Shown here: in pieces, positions 24,401 to 36,920 of the stretch
Layout: each line of letters begins with the position of its first letter
Position numbering within the stretch: position 1 is the stretch's first letter
Assembly (NCBI GenBank): GCA_035048815.1
Contig: JAUCBN010000042.1
Location: 3,162,001-3,226,000, forward strand
Source of the DNA: Abelmoschus esculentus
Taxonomy: Eukaryota; Streptophyta; Magnoliopsida; Malvales; Malvaceae
Reading direction: 5' to 3'
DNA length: 64,000 bases
Program-made: the position numbers and the translations under genes
Notes under the pieces: generated by a model
What the model was told of the DNA's origin: nothing
Seen by the model: only the letters and a program-made list of their open reading frames with translations
Databases searched by the model: none

Positions 24401-24972
24401 AAATATGGTGAGTCAATGAACAACCATACATCTTATTTCACACACAGACACACTCATTCATGCATTCATACAGAAATTGTTTCCGGTTCAAGGGTCAAAT
24501 CCACTGTTTGTCGATCATCATATTATATTGTACCGGTCATCTATTTAGTCATATATGCTAATTGATTGTATTAGAGTTAATTATTGCTATTATTGCGTAG
24601 ATGCTGAATTGTGCACAAGATCACTTCAAACACTAAGAAGACCTAGAATGGTTGATGTATTTTTCTCTTTCCTTATCTTTGTTTAATCTTTTCCAGAATG
24701 AAGATAGAGCATTGTGGAAGCTGGGGACACTTCCTCCGGGGTTGATCACATTTTATGGTCTAACACATCCGCTTGAGAAGTCGTGGCATGTACTTGGTCT
24801 CGGCTACAATCCTAGTGTACAGACGAGAGAAATCGAACATGCAGCAGTTGTCCACTACAATGGCAACATGAAACCGTGGCTGGATTTGGCTATGACAAAA
24901 TATCGACCGTACTGGACCAAGTACGTTAAATACGATCATCCCTTCCTTCGCAACTGTAACTTTAGTGAATGA
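21424..24972 (+). CDS. GAUT1: GAUT1 alpha-1,4-galacturonosyltransferase
   Basis: GAUT1 (family GT8) adds galacturonic acid from UDP-GalA to homogalacturonan, the pectin backbone, in the Golgi, where it works in a complex with GAUT7. Ten exons: 21424-21571, 22033-22067, 22164-22223, 22331-22465, 22610-22664, 22743-22783, 22863-23197, 23317-23674, 23826-24407 and 24697-24972. They join in phase to 674 residues, close to the Arabidopsis protein length. The N-terminus MALKRGLSS and a membrane anchor at about 25-46 fit a type II Golgi enzyme. The stem is charged and partly coiled. The catalytic domain includes the metal-binding DDD at 499-501 (LFLDDDIVVQKDL), GAVETCGESFHRFD, WKLGTLPPGLITFY and HYNGNMKPW near 636-644. 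Exon 5 uses a less usual acceptor (CCAAAAG). No inactivating change seen. Confidence 0.96.
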
Positions 24973-26027
24973 GGGTAGTTAGGTGTGAGCATTGTGTTTT
25001 GCTACTTTCTTCTCTCCACTCCACACATTGTTTATTCTTCTTCGTATGTCATTAAATTCATTCCTTAAGTGCTCACTCCATTGGAACGAGTCTAAGAAGT
25101 GTATGCGATGTCGACCCTCGAAGACACCGTGTTTTTTTCCCTTTCCTTTAGACCAGAATAGGTGAATCTCATATGAAACCTGAGTGCTGAGTCCACTGTA
25201 TTTTTTGAACAATGACTCCCTGGATTTAGTATTGTATTAGTATTTACATCCCTTATAAAGACTCACACTTCTTGCTTTGTCTTCTTTTTCATATCTTCCA
25301 TGTCTATTATGTTGAAATCTGTTTTAGAATGGCCAAGACTTAAGAGGGTGTTATATATGCATGTGCACTAAAAATGAAAACATAAATTTAAAATCTTAAA
25401 TTTTAAGGATTAACTTCTAATCTTAAAAATAAACCCTAAACCCTAAAATACTAGCTTTAAACTCTAAAACACCAACTCTAAATTCTAGAAATAGACATTT
25501 GTAAAAGAACTAGTTTCACCGAGAGTATATCAAATCATTTTCTTATATTTTCTACATTCACATTATCTTTTCTAAATTCATGTTATATTTTAATTGTTGT
25601 ATATAATCATTGATTGAAATTTTTTGATTAAATAAGAAGTATTATATTTTTGTATAAAAATTTAAATATGTGTAACATAATGTAATTATTTTTAATTGTT
25701 AAATTAATTACCGAAACTTTTATTAAATTTTTTAAATTATATTTAATATTTGTAAGTTTTATTTCACTGTTAATTATTAGATGAAAGTGATGCAAACAAA
25801 ATTAATTGCGATGATATTTGAGTCGGGACGTGTTGCCAGCGTGGGAGGAGCCCCGCGGCTTAAGGATGGAGAAGTTGCAAACAAGTTTTTTTTATTTAAT
25901 ATTTAATTTATTAATTAAATAATTAAGATGAATTCACTAGAGATTAACTATAGTGACTAATAGGTTTATAATTAACTGTCCATTTGAACAGTAATCTAAT
26001 TTAGAATTAATTATTTTTCCGGCATCC
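24973..26027. other. Intergenic, GAUT1 3' UTR and MITE fragment
   Basis: About 300 bases of probable GAUT1 3' UTR are followed at 25375-25540 by a partial CCCTAAA-orientation copy of the telomere-like-core repeat (AATAAACCCTAAACCC), then AT-rich DNA. GAUT1 and the carboxylesterase converge here. Confidence 0.45.
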
Positions 26028-27068
26028 TCACAAGCTAGATTTGGCATCAGACACAGTAACACACAGACAAGTAGCGTTGACAAATTCCTTGATGCTCTGA
26101 AACAGAGCTTTCGCCTTCAGCGGATCGAAAATCTCTATACCATGGCAACCTCCCTCCGCGAACTCAGCAACCACATCAACCCCACGCGCCTCCAGCATTC
26201 TCACCAACTCTCTCTGCTTGTCGATCAGCGGATCCCCTTCGTGACCATACACGGAGCACCGTGGCAGCCGTCCAAGCTTCTCCTTAAGGGATCTGCCGGC
26301 AGCCATAGGATTGGAATACTCGTGATCACGGTCAGCTCCCTGTGGTAAAGCCAAGGACCACATCAGGTCATTAGCCGGTAAAGGCAAGATCCGGTCATTG
26401 AAGAATCTCTTCTCCGATTCAGTCCTTTCCACACCACCAAAGTACGGCTGATTCATTATCAGACCAATGATTTTCACCGGCGAGATATCGGTGTCCAGTG
26501 CACGTAAAGCAACATGAAAAACCATATTGCCACCGGCACTGGAACCGAATAAAAAACACTTGGAAAAATCCACGTACTCTTTTAACCACGGATCAGTACA
26601 TCCGTTGATATCCAACGTCTGGTCCCTCACCCACATTATCGTTTCCATCGCATCGTCGTAGGCAGCCGGAAGGCGATGCTCCGGCGCTAGACGGTATTCG
26701 AGTGAGATGACTATGGCCGGTATCCTAGCCGCCTTGACACAGCATGCATCGTGGAAAGGACGAGAAGTAGCACTGAAGATGATAAAGCCGCCGCCATGGA
26801 AGTGTATTAAGAGAGGAAGCTTATTACCGGTGCTCGGAGGCGGAGTTGGCGGCCTGTAGAGACGAATGAAGGTTTCGTTTTGGGGGTTCAGAGGGATATC
26901 CTTGAAAAGAGTGTGTTGAGATGAGTTGGACTCGTTGCAGGTTTCTTCTGTTGCAGGAACCGTGGGAAAATGATCGTGCCGAGTGAGTGAGCCGTCCGAG
27001 TTTTGGACGATTCTGAGTAACTTGTATGGATCCATAGATGGTGTTGCAGTGGAGGATTGATCTTCCAT
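26028..27068 (-). CDS. CXE8: Carboxylesterase, CXE8/CXE9 type
   Basis: An alpha/beta-hydrolase of the plant carboxylesterase (HSL/GID1-like) family, expected to cleave small esters in the cytosol; the natural substrate is not known from sequence. Single exon, 346 residues. The oxyanion-hole motif is HGGG at 91-94. The nucleophile is Ser177 in G-S-S-A-G, the acid Asp279 in HEGDP, and the base His309 in GGCHGIEIF, so the catalytic triad is complete and this is an enzyme, not a GID1-type receptor that has lost the His. RLAPEHRLPAAYDDA is the usual family block. The start MEDQSSTATPSMDPYKLLRI fits the family; a downstream Met at residue 12 is an alternative. Position relative to SAP18 and AGL6 supports orthology with the Arabidopsis CXE8/CXE9 tandem pair; only one copy is present here. 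Confidence 0.92.
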   Translation of the reverse strand: MEDQSSTATPSMDPYKLLRIVQNSDGSLTRHDHFPTVPATEETCNESNSSQHTLFKDIPLNPQNETFIRLYRPPTPPPSTGNKLPLLIHFHGGGFIIFSATSRPFHDACCVKAARIPAIVISLEYRLAPEHRLPAAYDDAMETIMWVRDQTLDINGCTDPWLKEYVDFSKCFLFGSSAGGNMVFHVALRALDTDISPVKIIGLIMNQPYFGGVERTESEKRFFNDRILPLPANDLMWSLALPQGADRDHEYSNPMAAGRSLKEKLGRLPRCSVYGHEGDPLIDKQRELVRMLEARGVDVVAEFAEGGCHGIEIFDPLKAKALFQSIKEFVNATCLCVTVSDAKSSL

Positions 27069-28724
27069 GGATGGTTTCGAAATAGAGATAAGAGAGAAAC
27101 GTCTAGGGTGGAGATTGTAGCAAAATTCAACTACTTATTACGAATAACTATTTTTTTAACTCGATATTTAATTTATAAATCCAATAATCTAGATTGAGTA
27201 TCATAAAAATTTATTATGAGATACTTTTTTTAATTTTATTTATTTGATTCATATCGTCAGCATTCAAATTCTTTAAATTGAATATAATTATTAATGGGTT
27301 GAAATAAGTTTATAATTTTATTTTTAAAAGGTTTTATTGCAAAAATATTATTTTTAATTTTTAATTTATATTTTAAAAAATTAAAATTTATCATTTTTAT
27401 TGTTTTATTGTTATATTATAAAAAAAATTAAAAGAGGTGAAAATTTGTGTATGAAACATTTTATAAAGAGTAAGCATGAAAGAAAGAAAAAAGTGAAGCG
27501 TTTCCTTGTTGAATGGGTGTAATAAATACGGTAGCTGGTGATAATTTATGTAAAAAGTAATGTCGTGAAGTGGGCAGGTAACGCCTGTTAAGTTAGTCAG
27601 TTAAATGTGTGTGTGCATTTACTATTAGGTCAGAGAGTTATAACTGTGGCCTGCGACTGTCGATAAGCTGTTATGGGTTGCTGTCGGTTCATACAATATT
27701 TTTTTTCATCTCTCAGATTTGATTGGAGACATGGACTGAGTGATGGATTTTAACTTCATTAGGGATTTCAATTTAAGATTTCGATACAGTAAACGATCGT
27801 CTGTTTCTGTACTTGATGTTTGAATTCCAACGGTGTCAACTATATACTAAAAAAATACGTATGATAACGGTTTAATTTGAATTTAAAAAGATTATAATTA
27901 TTTTTGTTTTATTAAACTTTTTAAAACGAATAAAACAATAAAGATAACTGAATTAAATTAAATTATGATATTTTATTAAGCTTAGGAAGGAAAATAACCG
28001 TTTTTTTTTCTCTCTCGTTATTTAAGACCCTATTTATCTCTTATCTTTTTTTATTGATAAAAAGTGAATAGGTTTGATTGTTTATCTTTTTAATATAATT
28101 TATATATTTAATATAATCTTAATATATATAAGACGTATTCCATATATTTCAAATCAAAATAATTGGATGTCCGACCTGAACCTATATGACATGACGAGTC
28201 AATAAAAATACTCTAACACTTAACCTTTATCGAATATTTCATATATCCATACTAGATAGATATCATATTCACTTTTAAGATGTTTTGGTGGAGAAATGGT
28301 TGAATGCAAGACTCAAAAAACCGTGATCATCACCTATATTTCCCGCATGGGCGAAGCCACCTTTTGGCAACAGTGGTCAAATGACATCCTAAAATTTTTT
28401 AATCTATTTTTTTATATGATATATATATATATTAAATAAATAAATAATATTAGTTTATAAATAATTGATGCCCCTTAATATAAATCTAAAAATACAACAC
28501 CCCTTAAATAATTTTCAAGCTCCGCACCTGTTTTTCCGGTCGCTAAAATGTGATTAATAATAAGACACGCTAAGGCTAATTGCATACCTATACAAATTCT
28601 TAACGAATTTATAAGCACTATGTTGGAGAATTTCCAGACCAACAGAAAACAACAGAAACGAGTAGTGAACTATAACTGGTTTTGTTTTGTGGCATGTTGC
28701 ATGCTACAAATTGAAAGGCCAAAT
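27069..28724. other. Intergenic between CXE8 and CLB1
   Basis: AT-rich. The first few hundred bases should hold the CXE8 promoter. Bases 28340-28540 look like a decayed transposon fragment (GGCGAAGCCACC at one side, AAGCTCCGCACCTG at the other). No gene seen. Confidence 0.4.
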
Positions 28725-31700
28725 TCACTGAAGGGGCTTTGCACCACCATTTTCCTGGATGCTATTCACGGGAGTTGAAGATCCACTTCTCTTGCTGGAA
28801 TGCCCTGTGAAAGTCCGACCCATGAATTTTCCGGCTTTGCTCAGGCCACTGCCAACGGCTCCAAGGCCGCTCCCGACCATACCAACTCCAGCACCGACAC
28901 CACTTCCCACAAGTCCAACTCCAGCGCCGATACCTGTACCAACCAACGATGCTGCTCCATCAAGTGCGTCCATTGTGCTTCCTATAACTCCAGCTTCTTT
29001 CAATCTCTTTCTCTCTTCCAGGATCCTCTTCTCTTCTTCTAGAGAAACCAGTTGTTCCTCCTTGCTAAACTTATGGTACAAAACCTGGGAATACAGAGAA
29101 AAACTATATTTACCAGGAAACGTAAAACCAGACCAGCAAAAAGAATGTCAAAGGAACATATAAATAGACTTAATGACATGAAAAGTATCGATAATGTGGG
29201 AGCATGAACACAGAAAGCCGTAAAAAAGACGTGTACCTTAATGGTGCAATTTCCTCTATCCTTCTTATCTTTCACTTTAAGTGTATCGAGTGAGGCTAGA
29301 AGGTTCAGAGTGACCTCCTTCGGCGTCTCTGGTTCCAGTTCAATCAAACGCAATTTTGCGATTCCTAATCTCTTGTCTTGCCCAATGTCCTTGTCAAAAA
29401 CCTGTTTGAAACCATAATGAACTGTAATGGGAGGACAAAAGAATAAAAAGTAAAATCTTATTTTTTTCATGTAGAAATGTAATATGACATAATAAGCAAA
29501 GAGAAACAGAAAATGTGGTTCAGAACCTCTACAGTTAGTTTTTGTGTCTCTCTGTCTTCTGCAATCAACTCAAATGTTTGATTCCAGACAGGATTCAGGT
29601 TGTTGTCAATGACTTTTGTTTTAACCTTGAACAGAGGTCGAATGTGAACAACTACATAAGGATCAGACTTTCCAATCATTTCCATGTTCTTCAAATCATT
29701 AGCTTTGACTACTGTAACTGTTAACTTTCCCTCTGGTTTAAGCTCTAATTCACTGCATAAAAGAAATTATATTCATCTAGCATATCAAGAAATCTTTTGA
29801 AATCCAAAATGAACGAATACAGAACTTGGGATTTTCTTCCTCGACGTTTTGCCACTACCTCTCCTGCAAGGGGAAAACAGCACATAGACTGAAGTCTAAA
29901 AATTACCTGGTATCAACTGGTATACCACCAATCGGAACAACAATTCTGTGTGGCCACTGAAGCATGTCCGTGACAATTGTATTCACGGTATCCTACAAAA
30001 TTTATAATAAAAGTGGAACAATCAACAATATAAGAACATCAACACAATCAAAGTGTCTGAACGTGTTAAAGAAGTAAAAAACCAAAAACTTACATCAATC
30101 ATATCTGAAATTCCTGGAATTGCTGTTAAGCTTCCACCAACAGCCTTCAGAGTGTAATCAATTCTAGGTTTTGGCTGATTGATTTTAGAAAAGGAATTAG
30201 TGATTCCGACAAAAAGTATAAAGTAGATTCATCATGTCACATACTATGGAACTTTGATTAGTCACTTAAGTATATTGTTTTCATGACTTTTGCTGTGTGT
30301 AAGCCGTGTTGTACTCCTCTATACCAGTTAAAACCATGAATAACACAATTTCGTTCAGAAACTAATAAAAGGATCAGATTCAAAATAATCTTACAACATA
30401 GCAAGCTGCATGAGTCATGTAATGCAAATTAACCATTTTTTAGATAACATCAAGTCAGTTTTATTAACCAAAAGAACTCTATAAACATCAGTACACTTGA
30501 AATTAGTATACTCTAATGGTACCTCAGAAAGGAGAGCAACAACTACAGCAGAAATACAAGGTATCTCTTCAGCAAGCTGGAAGATGACACGGATAACAGT
30601 GAAAACTTGAAGATCTTTCAACTGCATCAAAGACAACAGAAGGATAGTAAATTCATAGTCTCATGTCATAAAATTTTAACTCCAAATATGGCAAACGTAT
30701 TATGTTTTACAATTAAATTAAATATACTTGAAAATTTTGACTGGTTGATGATATACCAACCTGAATTGGAATTGAAGCAACAAGTGCAGCTTCAACACCT
30801 AAAATTATACTAGGATCACCGCCCCAACGAAAATCAATATCCATTGTGATTTGACCTTTCTTAAGGCTCTGAACACGAATACCTGCATTCCATAAGTAAA
30901 CATGCAGGTAGAAAAAAGCTTAAAAGGAGGATTTCGAAATAGTTTATAAAACTCTAGAATATAAATTAATCAATAAAGTGGCCCCTGGTAACAACGACCA
31001 ACCATCTCGTACACATTTTGAGTCAGCTAGCTTAAGCACCTTACAGAACAACTAAGTTTTAAGTGCCCCTTCACAACATATAAGTTCTTTGGCTTCAATT
31101 GGACAATCATGACCTAAAGAAGCTCATTTTTTCCTTCAGAAGATATAAAGTTTCTTTAATGAAATAATTGATATAAGTAGGGAAATATGCATATAGATAT
31201 GATGCATATCTAGCATGTATATAAGGACTCTTTATGTGATAGGACTTGTGAACATGGGAACCACCACTATTGGAAAAAAGCCCATATCAACTGTAATCAG
31301 ATATTCTTGCTGAAAGATAAAGCAGTCATACCAAGAAAACGCAAGCAAAAATAGGTCACAGTCTCAACCAGTAATACCTTCAATCTTGGGAGCTACAGTG
31401 CCAAGAGACAATTTGCTAAACTTTAGTGAAGTAATTCCTGGAGGTCGGTATTCTTCCAAGAGTGGTTCAACAGATTCTTTGATGACCGCAGATGCTGCCT
31501 GATAATAGAACATTAACAAACCTTTGGCTCAATACTTAATATATAGAAAATACTTAATTGTAGAAACTTTTGGCTCCATGACCATGAGAGTATCTATAAT
31601 GGACAAATGTAGGTTTAGGATTATCTACCACCAAAAAAGTTCAATTACAATTGCATACAAAACAAGTAAAACTATTTCACTTCGCAGAACATCGAAAGGG

Positions 31701-34177
31701 GTGAATAAGTTGCCTGAATCTAATCTATTCTGGACTTCAAATCAAAACCTTCAGTTACACAGAAGCTAGAGTGCTAAGTTCTTTGGCTTCAATAGCATAG
31801 TCACAGATCTCTCTTCAGCCTTCGTGAATAACAGCTATTATAAACTTATTGCAAAAAAATAGCAGCTTACCTCTGCTACAGAAGGCCATAACTTGCTCAA
31901 TTGCTTGTTCAGCCATTTCACCTGTGAGGATTAACCATGGTGTATATCGTAAGCAAGAATAATGAATGTCTTAATAGCAAAAATGATTGTACCTTTTCTC
32001 TATGCCTAACACATGCAGAATTGCAGATGTTATGGTATTTTTTGGCAAAAAAAAAGATGTATCTGGTTTTTACATGCATATTCTAGATCACAGAAGTCAA
32101 TGCTAGGATATTTCTTCGAGTATAAGGTACCTAGTCTTAAAGATGCAAATAAAGCCCTTTAAGAAAAATAAAATCATTAGTTAATTGTGGATAGTGACTC
32201 AGAAAAAGAAAAGATTTTATAACATGTTCCAGGCATACAGCACAAAAAATCATATTCCGAACATCAGAAGAAAATTTGTACTTTTACAAGTGAATGAAAA
32301 GAAAATTGGTTTTCTTCAAGTTGAATCAAGTGCATTAATATTTCAAGTTATATATACAAAGTCATGGTAACCTAGGAGAAGATTAACAGAAGAACTAATT
32401 AATCTAATACCATCACACTGACCTGTTCATAGACAGGGAAAGATATCCATTCAGGATAATTACCACCACATAATTTCTTCAGATCATCTCTGTTTAGAGC
32501 CCCAAGAACTTTTATATCAGCTGACTGTCAAAGCAAGACAAGTATACTGATTAATAGGCATACAGAAAGCCAAACGTGCAAATGTAAAAAAAATGAATTA
32601 GTTACAAGATCTTAATAACCCTAGTGAAAGACAAACTAAAATGTAGATCAATTATCTAATAAAACACAAATACTTTACCCACAATTTTGGATCAAACACT
32701 CTAAAGTCTAAAGCATCATAAATTTAAACACAATCCATAAGAACATAGTACAGTAGAAGAAACAGCCACCACAAAATGCTAAGTTTCTTATTACTGCACA
32801 CCCGTGTATAGTCAGATTTTAAATGAGAATGGAAATAGAAAAATAAATAAAATGTATTCTTTCTTATCAAAGAGGATGCTCAGCCAAGACATGGTTCCTT
32901 CAGGGACATCCAAAAATAGATTCCAACAACTAACTCATATATTTAAAAAAAATAAAAGTTCACTATAGCTTAAACTTAATTCAAAACACAGCATTTTTCC
33001 ATGTTGGTTTTGGTTGGATAAAACAATATGATGTTTGCTACTTCGCTGGCCTTCAGAGGCGGAACTACATGAGGGCCAGAGGAGGCCCTCCGCACCAAAA
33101 ATTTGGGGAAAATATCATTAGGCCCTTTAAAAATGTTAAAAAAATTTACTTGGCTCCATCAAAATATTTGAAATTTTTATTTGTTCCCTTGGAATTGTTA
33201 AAAATAAATATAAATTTTATATATGCCACTTAAATTTTCATAAACACAAGTCATAAACATGTAAATTTAAACTTATTTTTTAATATTCCTAGCATTTTAG
33301 ACATTTTAGGCTCCTACTCTCATCTACAAATGAAGGCAATTTCCTACTAATTTCCTAAATTTCTTCAGTATGTAAAGTGCCAAGGTCGGATACTATAATT
33401 TTCTTTCATTTTATTAGCAAGAAACTTTTAGTAACATGTTATGGATTTACATTTGCTCCTTTTAGTCACATATACATGGTTTGATAGATGGAGTTGTGAG
33501 TACTATCATGGAAGTCATGGAGTTGCATACTCGAACTGCAATTTCTAATACAATCGCTTTGTATTTGCTGAAAAAATCTTCAAAAAATTTAGTGACTTAA
33601 ACCGAAGTACCAAACAATCGTAAAATAAGATATAAATTACTGTCAATATTATTTTCTCAATAGTCCCCTCCCCCAAAGTAAAATGTCTAGTTCCGCCTTG
33701 CTGGACATTATAGCAAATACCTTAGTGTTCTGCACAATTTTCAACTCAGGCTATTCTTAAGTTCCAAGCACCTAAACTACAAAATTTAAGTTCACTAGTA
33801 AAACTAAAGTTGAAACCAAAAATCAAAGCAAACAGTTGAAAACTTGGCCGCAGTTGGTAACTTGCTTTGTAATACAAGGGAAACTATATTTACTCAACCA
33901 ATTTTCAACAACTAAGAATTTTCTTTCACTCATTTGAGCAATTAACCGAAAAAGCAAAACGAAGAATGTTCAACCAACTGCGATCGATTTAATAGAAAGA
34001 ATAAGCAACTGAACTACACAAAGAAATCTACACAGACGAACAACTTAAGCAGATATAGGGAAATTAGCATACCTTAGCGATCCGCTTAGTGCTTCGGTAC
34101 CTCATCATATGAAGCCAACCAGCCATCAACGAAATCCCGAAGATCACCCCCATCAAAATCCCCGAAATCAGACCCAT
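28725..34177 (-). CDS. CLB1: CLB1/SYT7, SMP and C2 domain lipid-binding protein
   Basis: A synaptotagmin-like protein of the NTMC2T4 type. The SMP domain carries lipids at membrane contact sites and the C2 domain binds membranes, often with Ca2+; Arabidopsis CLB1 has also been described as a stress-related regulator. Eleven exons in transcript order: 34177-34073, 32524-32423, 31921-31871, 31498-31378, 30882-30761, 30621-30523, 30174-30094, 29992-29907, 29752-29527, 29401-29237 and 29084-28725. They give 505 residues. N-terminal anchor about 1-24, SMP about 70-255 (SLKFSKLSLGTVAPKIEG; QLAEEIPCISAVVVALL), C2 about 265-375 with MIGKSDPYVVV, LNPVWNQTFEL and FDKDIGQDKRLG. The C-terminus has a charged helix and then Gly/Val-rich repeats (VGSGVGAGVGMVGSGLGAVG). 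A hAT-like element sits in intron 1. Confidence 0.95.
33054..33700. mobile_element. Non-autonomous hAT-like element in CLB1 intron 1
   Basis: The left terminus CAGAGGCGGAACTA is inverted at the right end (TAGTTCCGCCTTG), giving inverted repeats of 13-14 bp. The flanking 8-mers CTGGCCTT (33046-33053) and CTGGACAT (33701-33708) agree at 6 of 8 positions, as a decayed 8-bp target duplication of the hAT type would. The 647-bp interior has no transposase frame. Confidence 0.7.
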
Positions 34178-35479
34178 TTTCCTGGAATCCAAACATAAAT
34201 TATCTTCAGGAAACAAACAAACTATAAAACAAACAGTAAGCGTACAGCAACAACAGAGAAACAAAGTTAACTGAAAATTGGAGATCGGTTAAATAACTTC
34301 GACTCCTCCTCTCTTCGTTGTGAAACTTACTCCAAATTATTGAGTATGGTGATTTAATCTCGCGATTTAAAAACAATATAAACAATCAGTTTCAAATAAA
34401 AAACATCAAAATCAAAGGAACTGTGTGCGGCCGTTGACACTGGAAATGAACAGCGGAAATCAGAAAGATCAAATTGCATAGTCCATGGGCGAACAGGCTG
34501 AGGATCAGTGAAAAAAGAAAGGACACTGAACAGACTTTTCTTTGCCTTTTGAATCTTCCGCATTTAATTTTCTCGTGTTTTTCTAAATACGCCTCTATCG
34601 GTTTTGTTTTCTGTAATAATCGAATTAAATAAACATATAGTATTAAATTTGCGTGGTTTCAAGAAAACGGGAACTCGTATTTGCGGGGGCTTTAAACGGA
34701 TAAAGCAATATATAGTCCTAAATTTGACATTTGTTTTCAATTTGGTCCCTAAAACCTTTTCACATTACTCTCAAAACTTGACATTTTTCTCAATTCGGTT
34801 TTGAATTTGGATTTAATTTGTATATGATTATTACTCAGATTATATCACGTGAATACCTGAAAGTTTAAAAAGTATATGAAGTTTTTCAAAAAATATTAAA
34901 AATTATAAATTATTTTTAAAAATCAGGCGATGACGTAGAAAATCTTAAAATTTTACGTAATATAGTTTAACATAATATAAATAATAAATTCAAGGACCAA
35001 ACTTTAAAGAAATGTCAAATACTATAATCAACGTGGGCTCAAAAAATTAAAAAAAAACTATTAAAAAAATTAATAAACGAACGTAACTCGTAATGTTATT
35101 TATATTTCATTCGATAATATTTATCTATTTTGATATAAATTTTAAATAATAATATAATTTTTAATTACGTATAATAAAGAGATAAAGATTTAATTTAAAA
35201 AAATTATAAAATAATTTTATCGAATAAATTTATAAATTATATAATTAATCATATCTATCTAATATTTTTTTTTCGAACATAGATATTAAACTTCACTTTT
35301 ATCATTTTTAAAATTAGGCGAGCGGGTAGTTTTGACTTGTGGATTATCTACTTGCAAATTATGATAAACAAAAAAAATTATATTGCGGGTCCATCAAATC
35401 ATTTTCTTTCTTATTTGAGTACTTATATTATTCACCGACGGTGAAAACATTCTCTTACTTAAACATAGTATTTTCATTT
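34178..35479. other. CLB1 upstream region and AT-rich intergenic DNA
   Basis: 34178-34560 probably contains the CLB1 leader and promoter. The rest is AT-rich without a recognisable gene. Confidence 0.4.
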
Positions 35480-36920
35480 ATTTAGTAGTTTTTGATATTA
35501 TCTTCTTTAGAGTATTTTAAGTCGGAGATGAATTTGGCTGATCCTCTTATCAAAGGATTGAGTACGAAATAAATTTTGGATTCGTCGAGGGGATGAGTCT
35601 TAAGCCTATTGGTTGAGTGATTCATGGTGGATACCCAACTTAGTTCTCTAAGTTCAATGTGGTCAAACGAAATCATGACTCATAGTGTACATGTTCATCT
35701 ACGCAATCCCTCATAGTGTACATGTTCATCTATGCAATCCCCATGACGTTTCATGGACATGCCCAGGTTGAGCTTAAATGCTCTTAAAAAATTCATAGCC
35801 TAATTTTTGGTGGTCTTAATGAGAAAGACTTGATGAGAATTTATCAATTTGGTTGAATAACTACTCTTAATAAGTTCTTAGACCTATTGCGAAGGACTGG
35901 TTGAACTTACCGCTCGGAAGGATGGGTTTATTTTTAAACTCTTAATAAATTTTATTTGTTCTATTGAGAAGAACATTATTGAATTTACCGAACAAAGAGG
36001 TTGAGTTTTTATTCTTAATGATTTTTTAGCCCAGAGTTTGTGTGGTTAATTTAATATGAACTTGAAGAAAATCACCTTATTTTCTTATGAGGTTGAGCTT
36101 TATACAAAGCTCTTAATTATTTTATACCCGATTTTAGGTGATTTATATTGAGATAAACTTGATGAAATAACCTATGTAAGTGAGACTTCATGTATATACA
36201 TATCTTCTTATCGCGGACTTTGGTAGATGAAGGAATTAGTTATGTGTTATGAGTTCGCCCTGTTTCACTTATCTAAGAAAAGGATTACTCGGCATCACTA
36301 CGTACTAGTTCAAGATTCATTCACTGTGTACTTAAATAACTAATTTTGCTAGTGCTCGTCTTGTGTTGGTCGAACTCTGTAATTTCTTTAGGAGGATTCC
36401 TTCGCATTAGTGGGGGATTGTGAGTATAATGCTTGAATCCCACACTCTGTATTTATAGGAGACATGAAAATATTTTAGTTAAGTTAAAATTCCTTTTGAA
36501 TTTTAAATATGTAACCGATTTGATTTAATAAATATCAGAGATTTGATTTAATATTATTTGTTATTAAATCTAATTTTGAATAGATATTATCTGATATTAT
36601 TCGAAATTTGATTTGATATTATCTGATATTAAATTTAAAATTTAAATTTTAAATCAGATTTTGTTTGATTAACGAATAGATTTGCCTCTGCTTTCAATAA
36701 GAGGTTTTTCTCAGAATTCATTCTGCTTCTTTGAGAGAAATTGAGAGAATTCTTTAAAAGCTTCTACTAGTTTTTGTTCGACTCCGGTTCAGACGATCAC
36801 TACCGGGACAAGTACACACATCGGAACGAATTGTTCATTTATCTTTCAGTTAGTTCATTTTACTTTGTTGATACCCTGTTTGTGGTCTATTTAACCACAA
36901 GGAAGTGTTCGGGTTTCACA
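35480..36920 (+). mobile_element. Ty1/copia retrotransposon remnant (pol 3' end and 3' LTR)
   Basis: At about 35500-35620 the plus strand reads a degenerate end of copia RNase H (NLADPLIKGLSTK, then a stop, then DSSRGMSLKPIG), the usual C-terminus of these polyproteins. A purine-rich AGTGGGGGATTG lies at about 36409-36420, followed by TGTGAGTATAATGC, which would be the polypurine tract and the start of a 3' LTR (about 36419-36920, ending CA). No 5' LTR or upstream pol is visible, so this is a truncated relic. The LTR end point is tentative. Confidence 0.6.
35680..35741. repeat. 31-bp tandem duplication
   Basis: Two adjacent 31-bp copies (35680-35710 and 35711-35741), each starting TCATAGTGTACATGTTCATC. 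They differ at one base and lie inside the copia remnant. Confidence 0.85.

Noticed and set aside
28290..28365. Possible tRNA-Leu relic (TGGTGGAGAAATGGTTGA, AAGACTCAAAA)
   Set aside because: Only an A-box-like and anticodon-loop-like match; no B box, T arm or acceptor pairing follows.
28759..29163. 134-aa Pro/Thr-rich plus-strand ORF resembling a wall protein
   Set aside because: It is the antisense shadow of the Gly/Val-rich last exon of CLB1.
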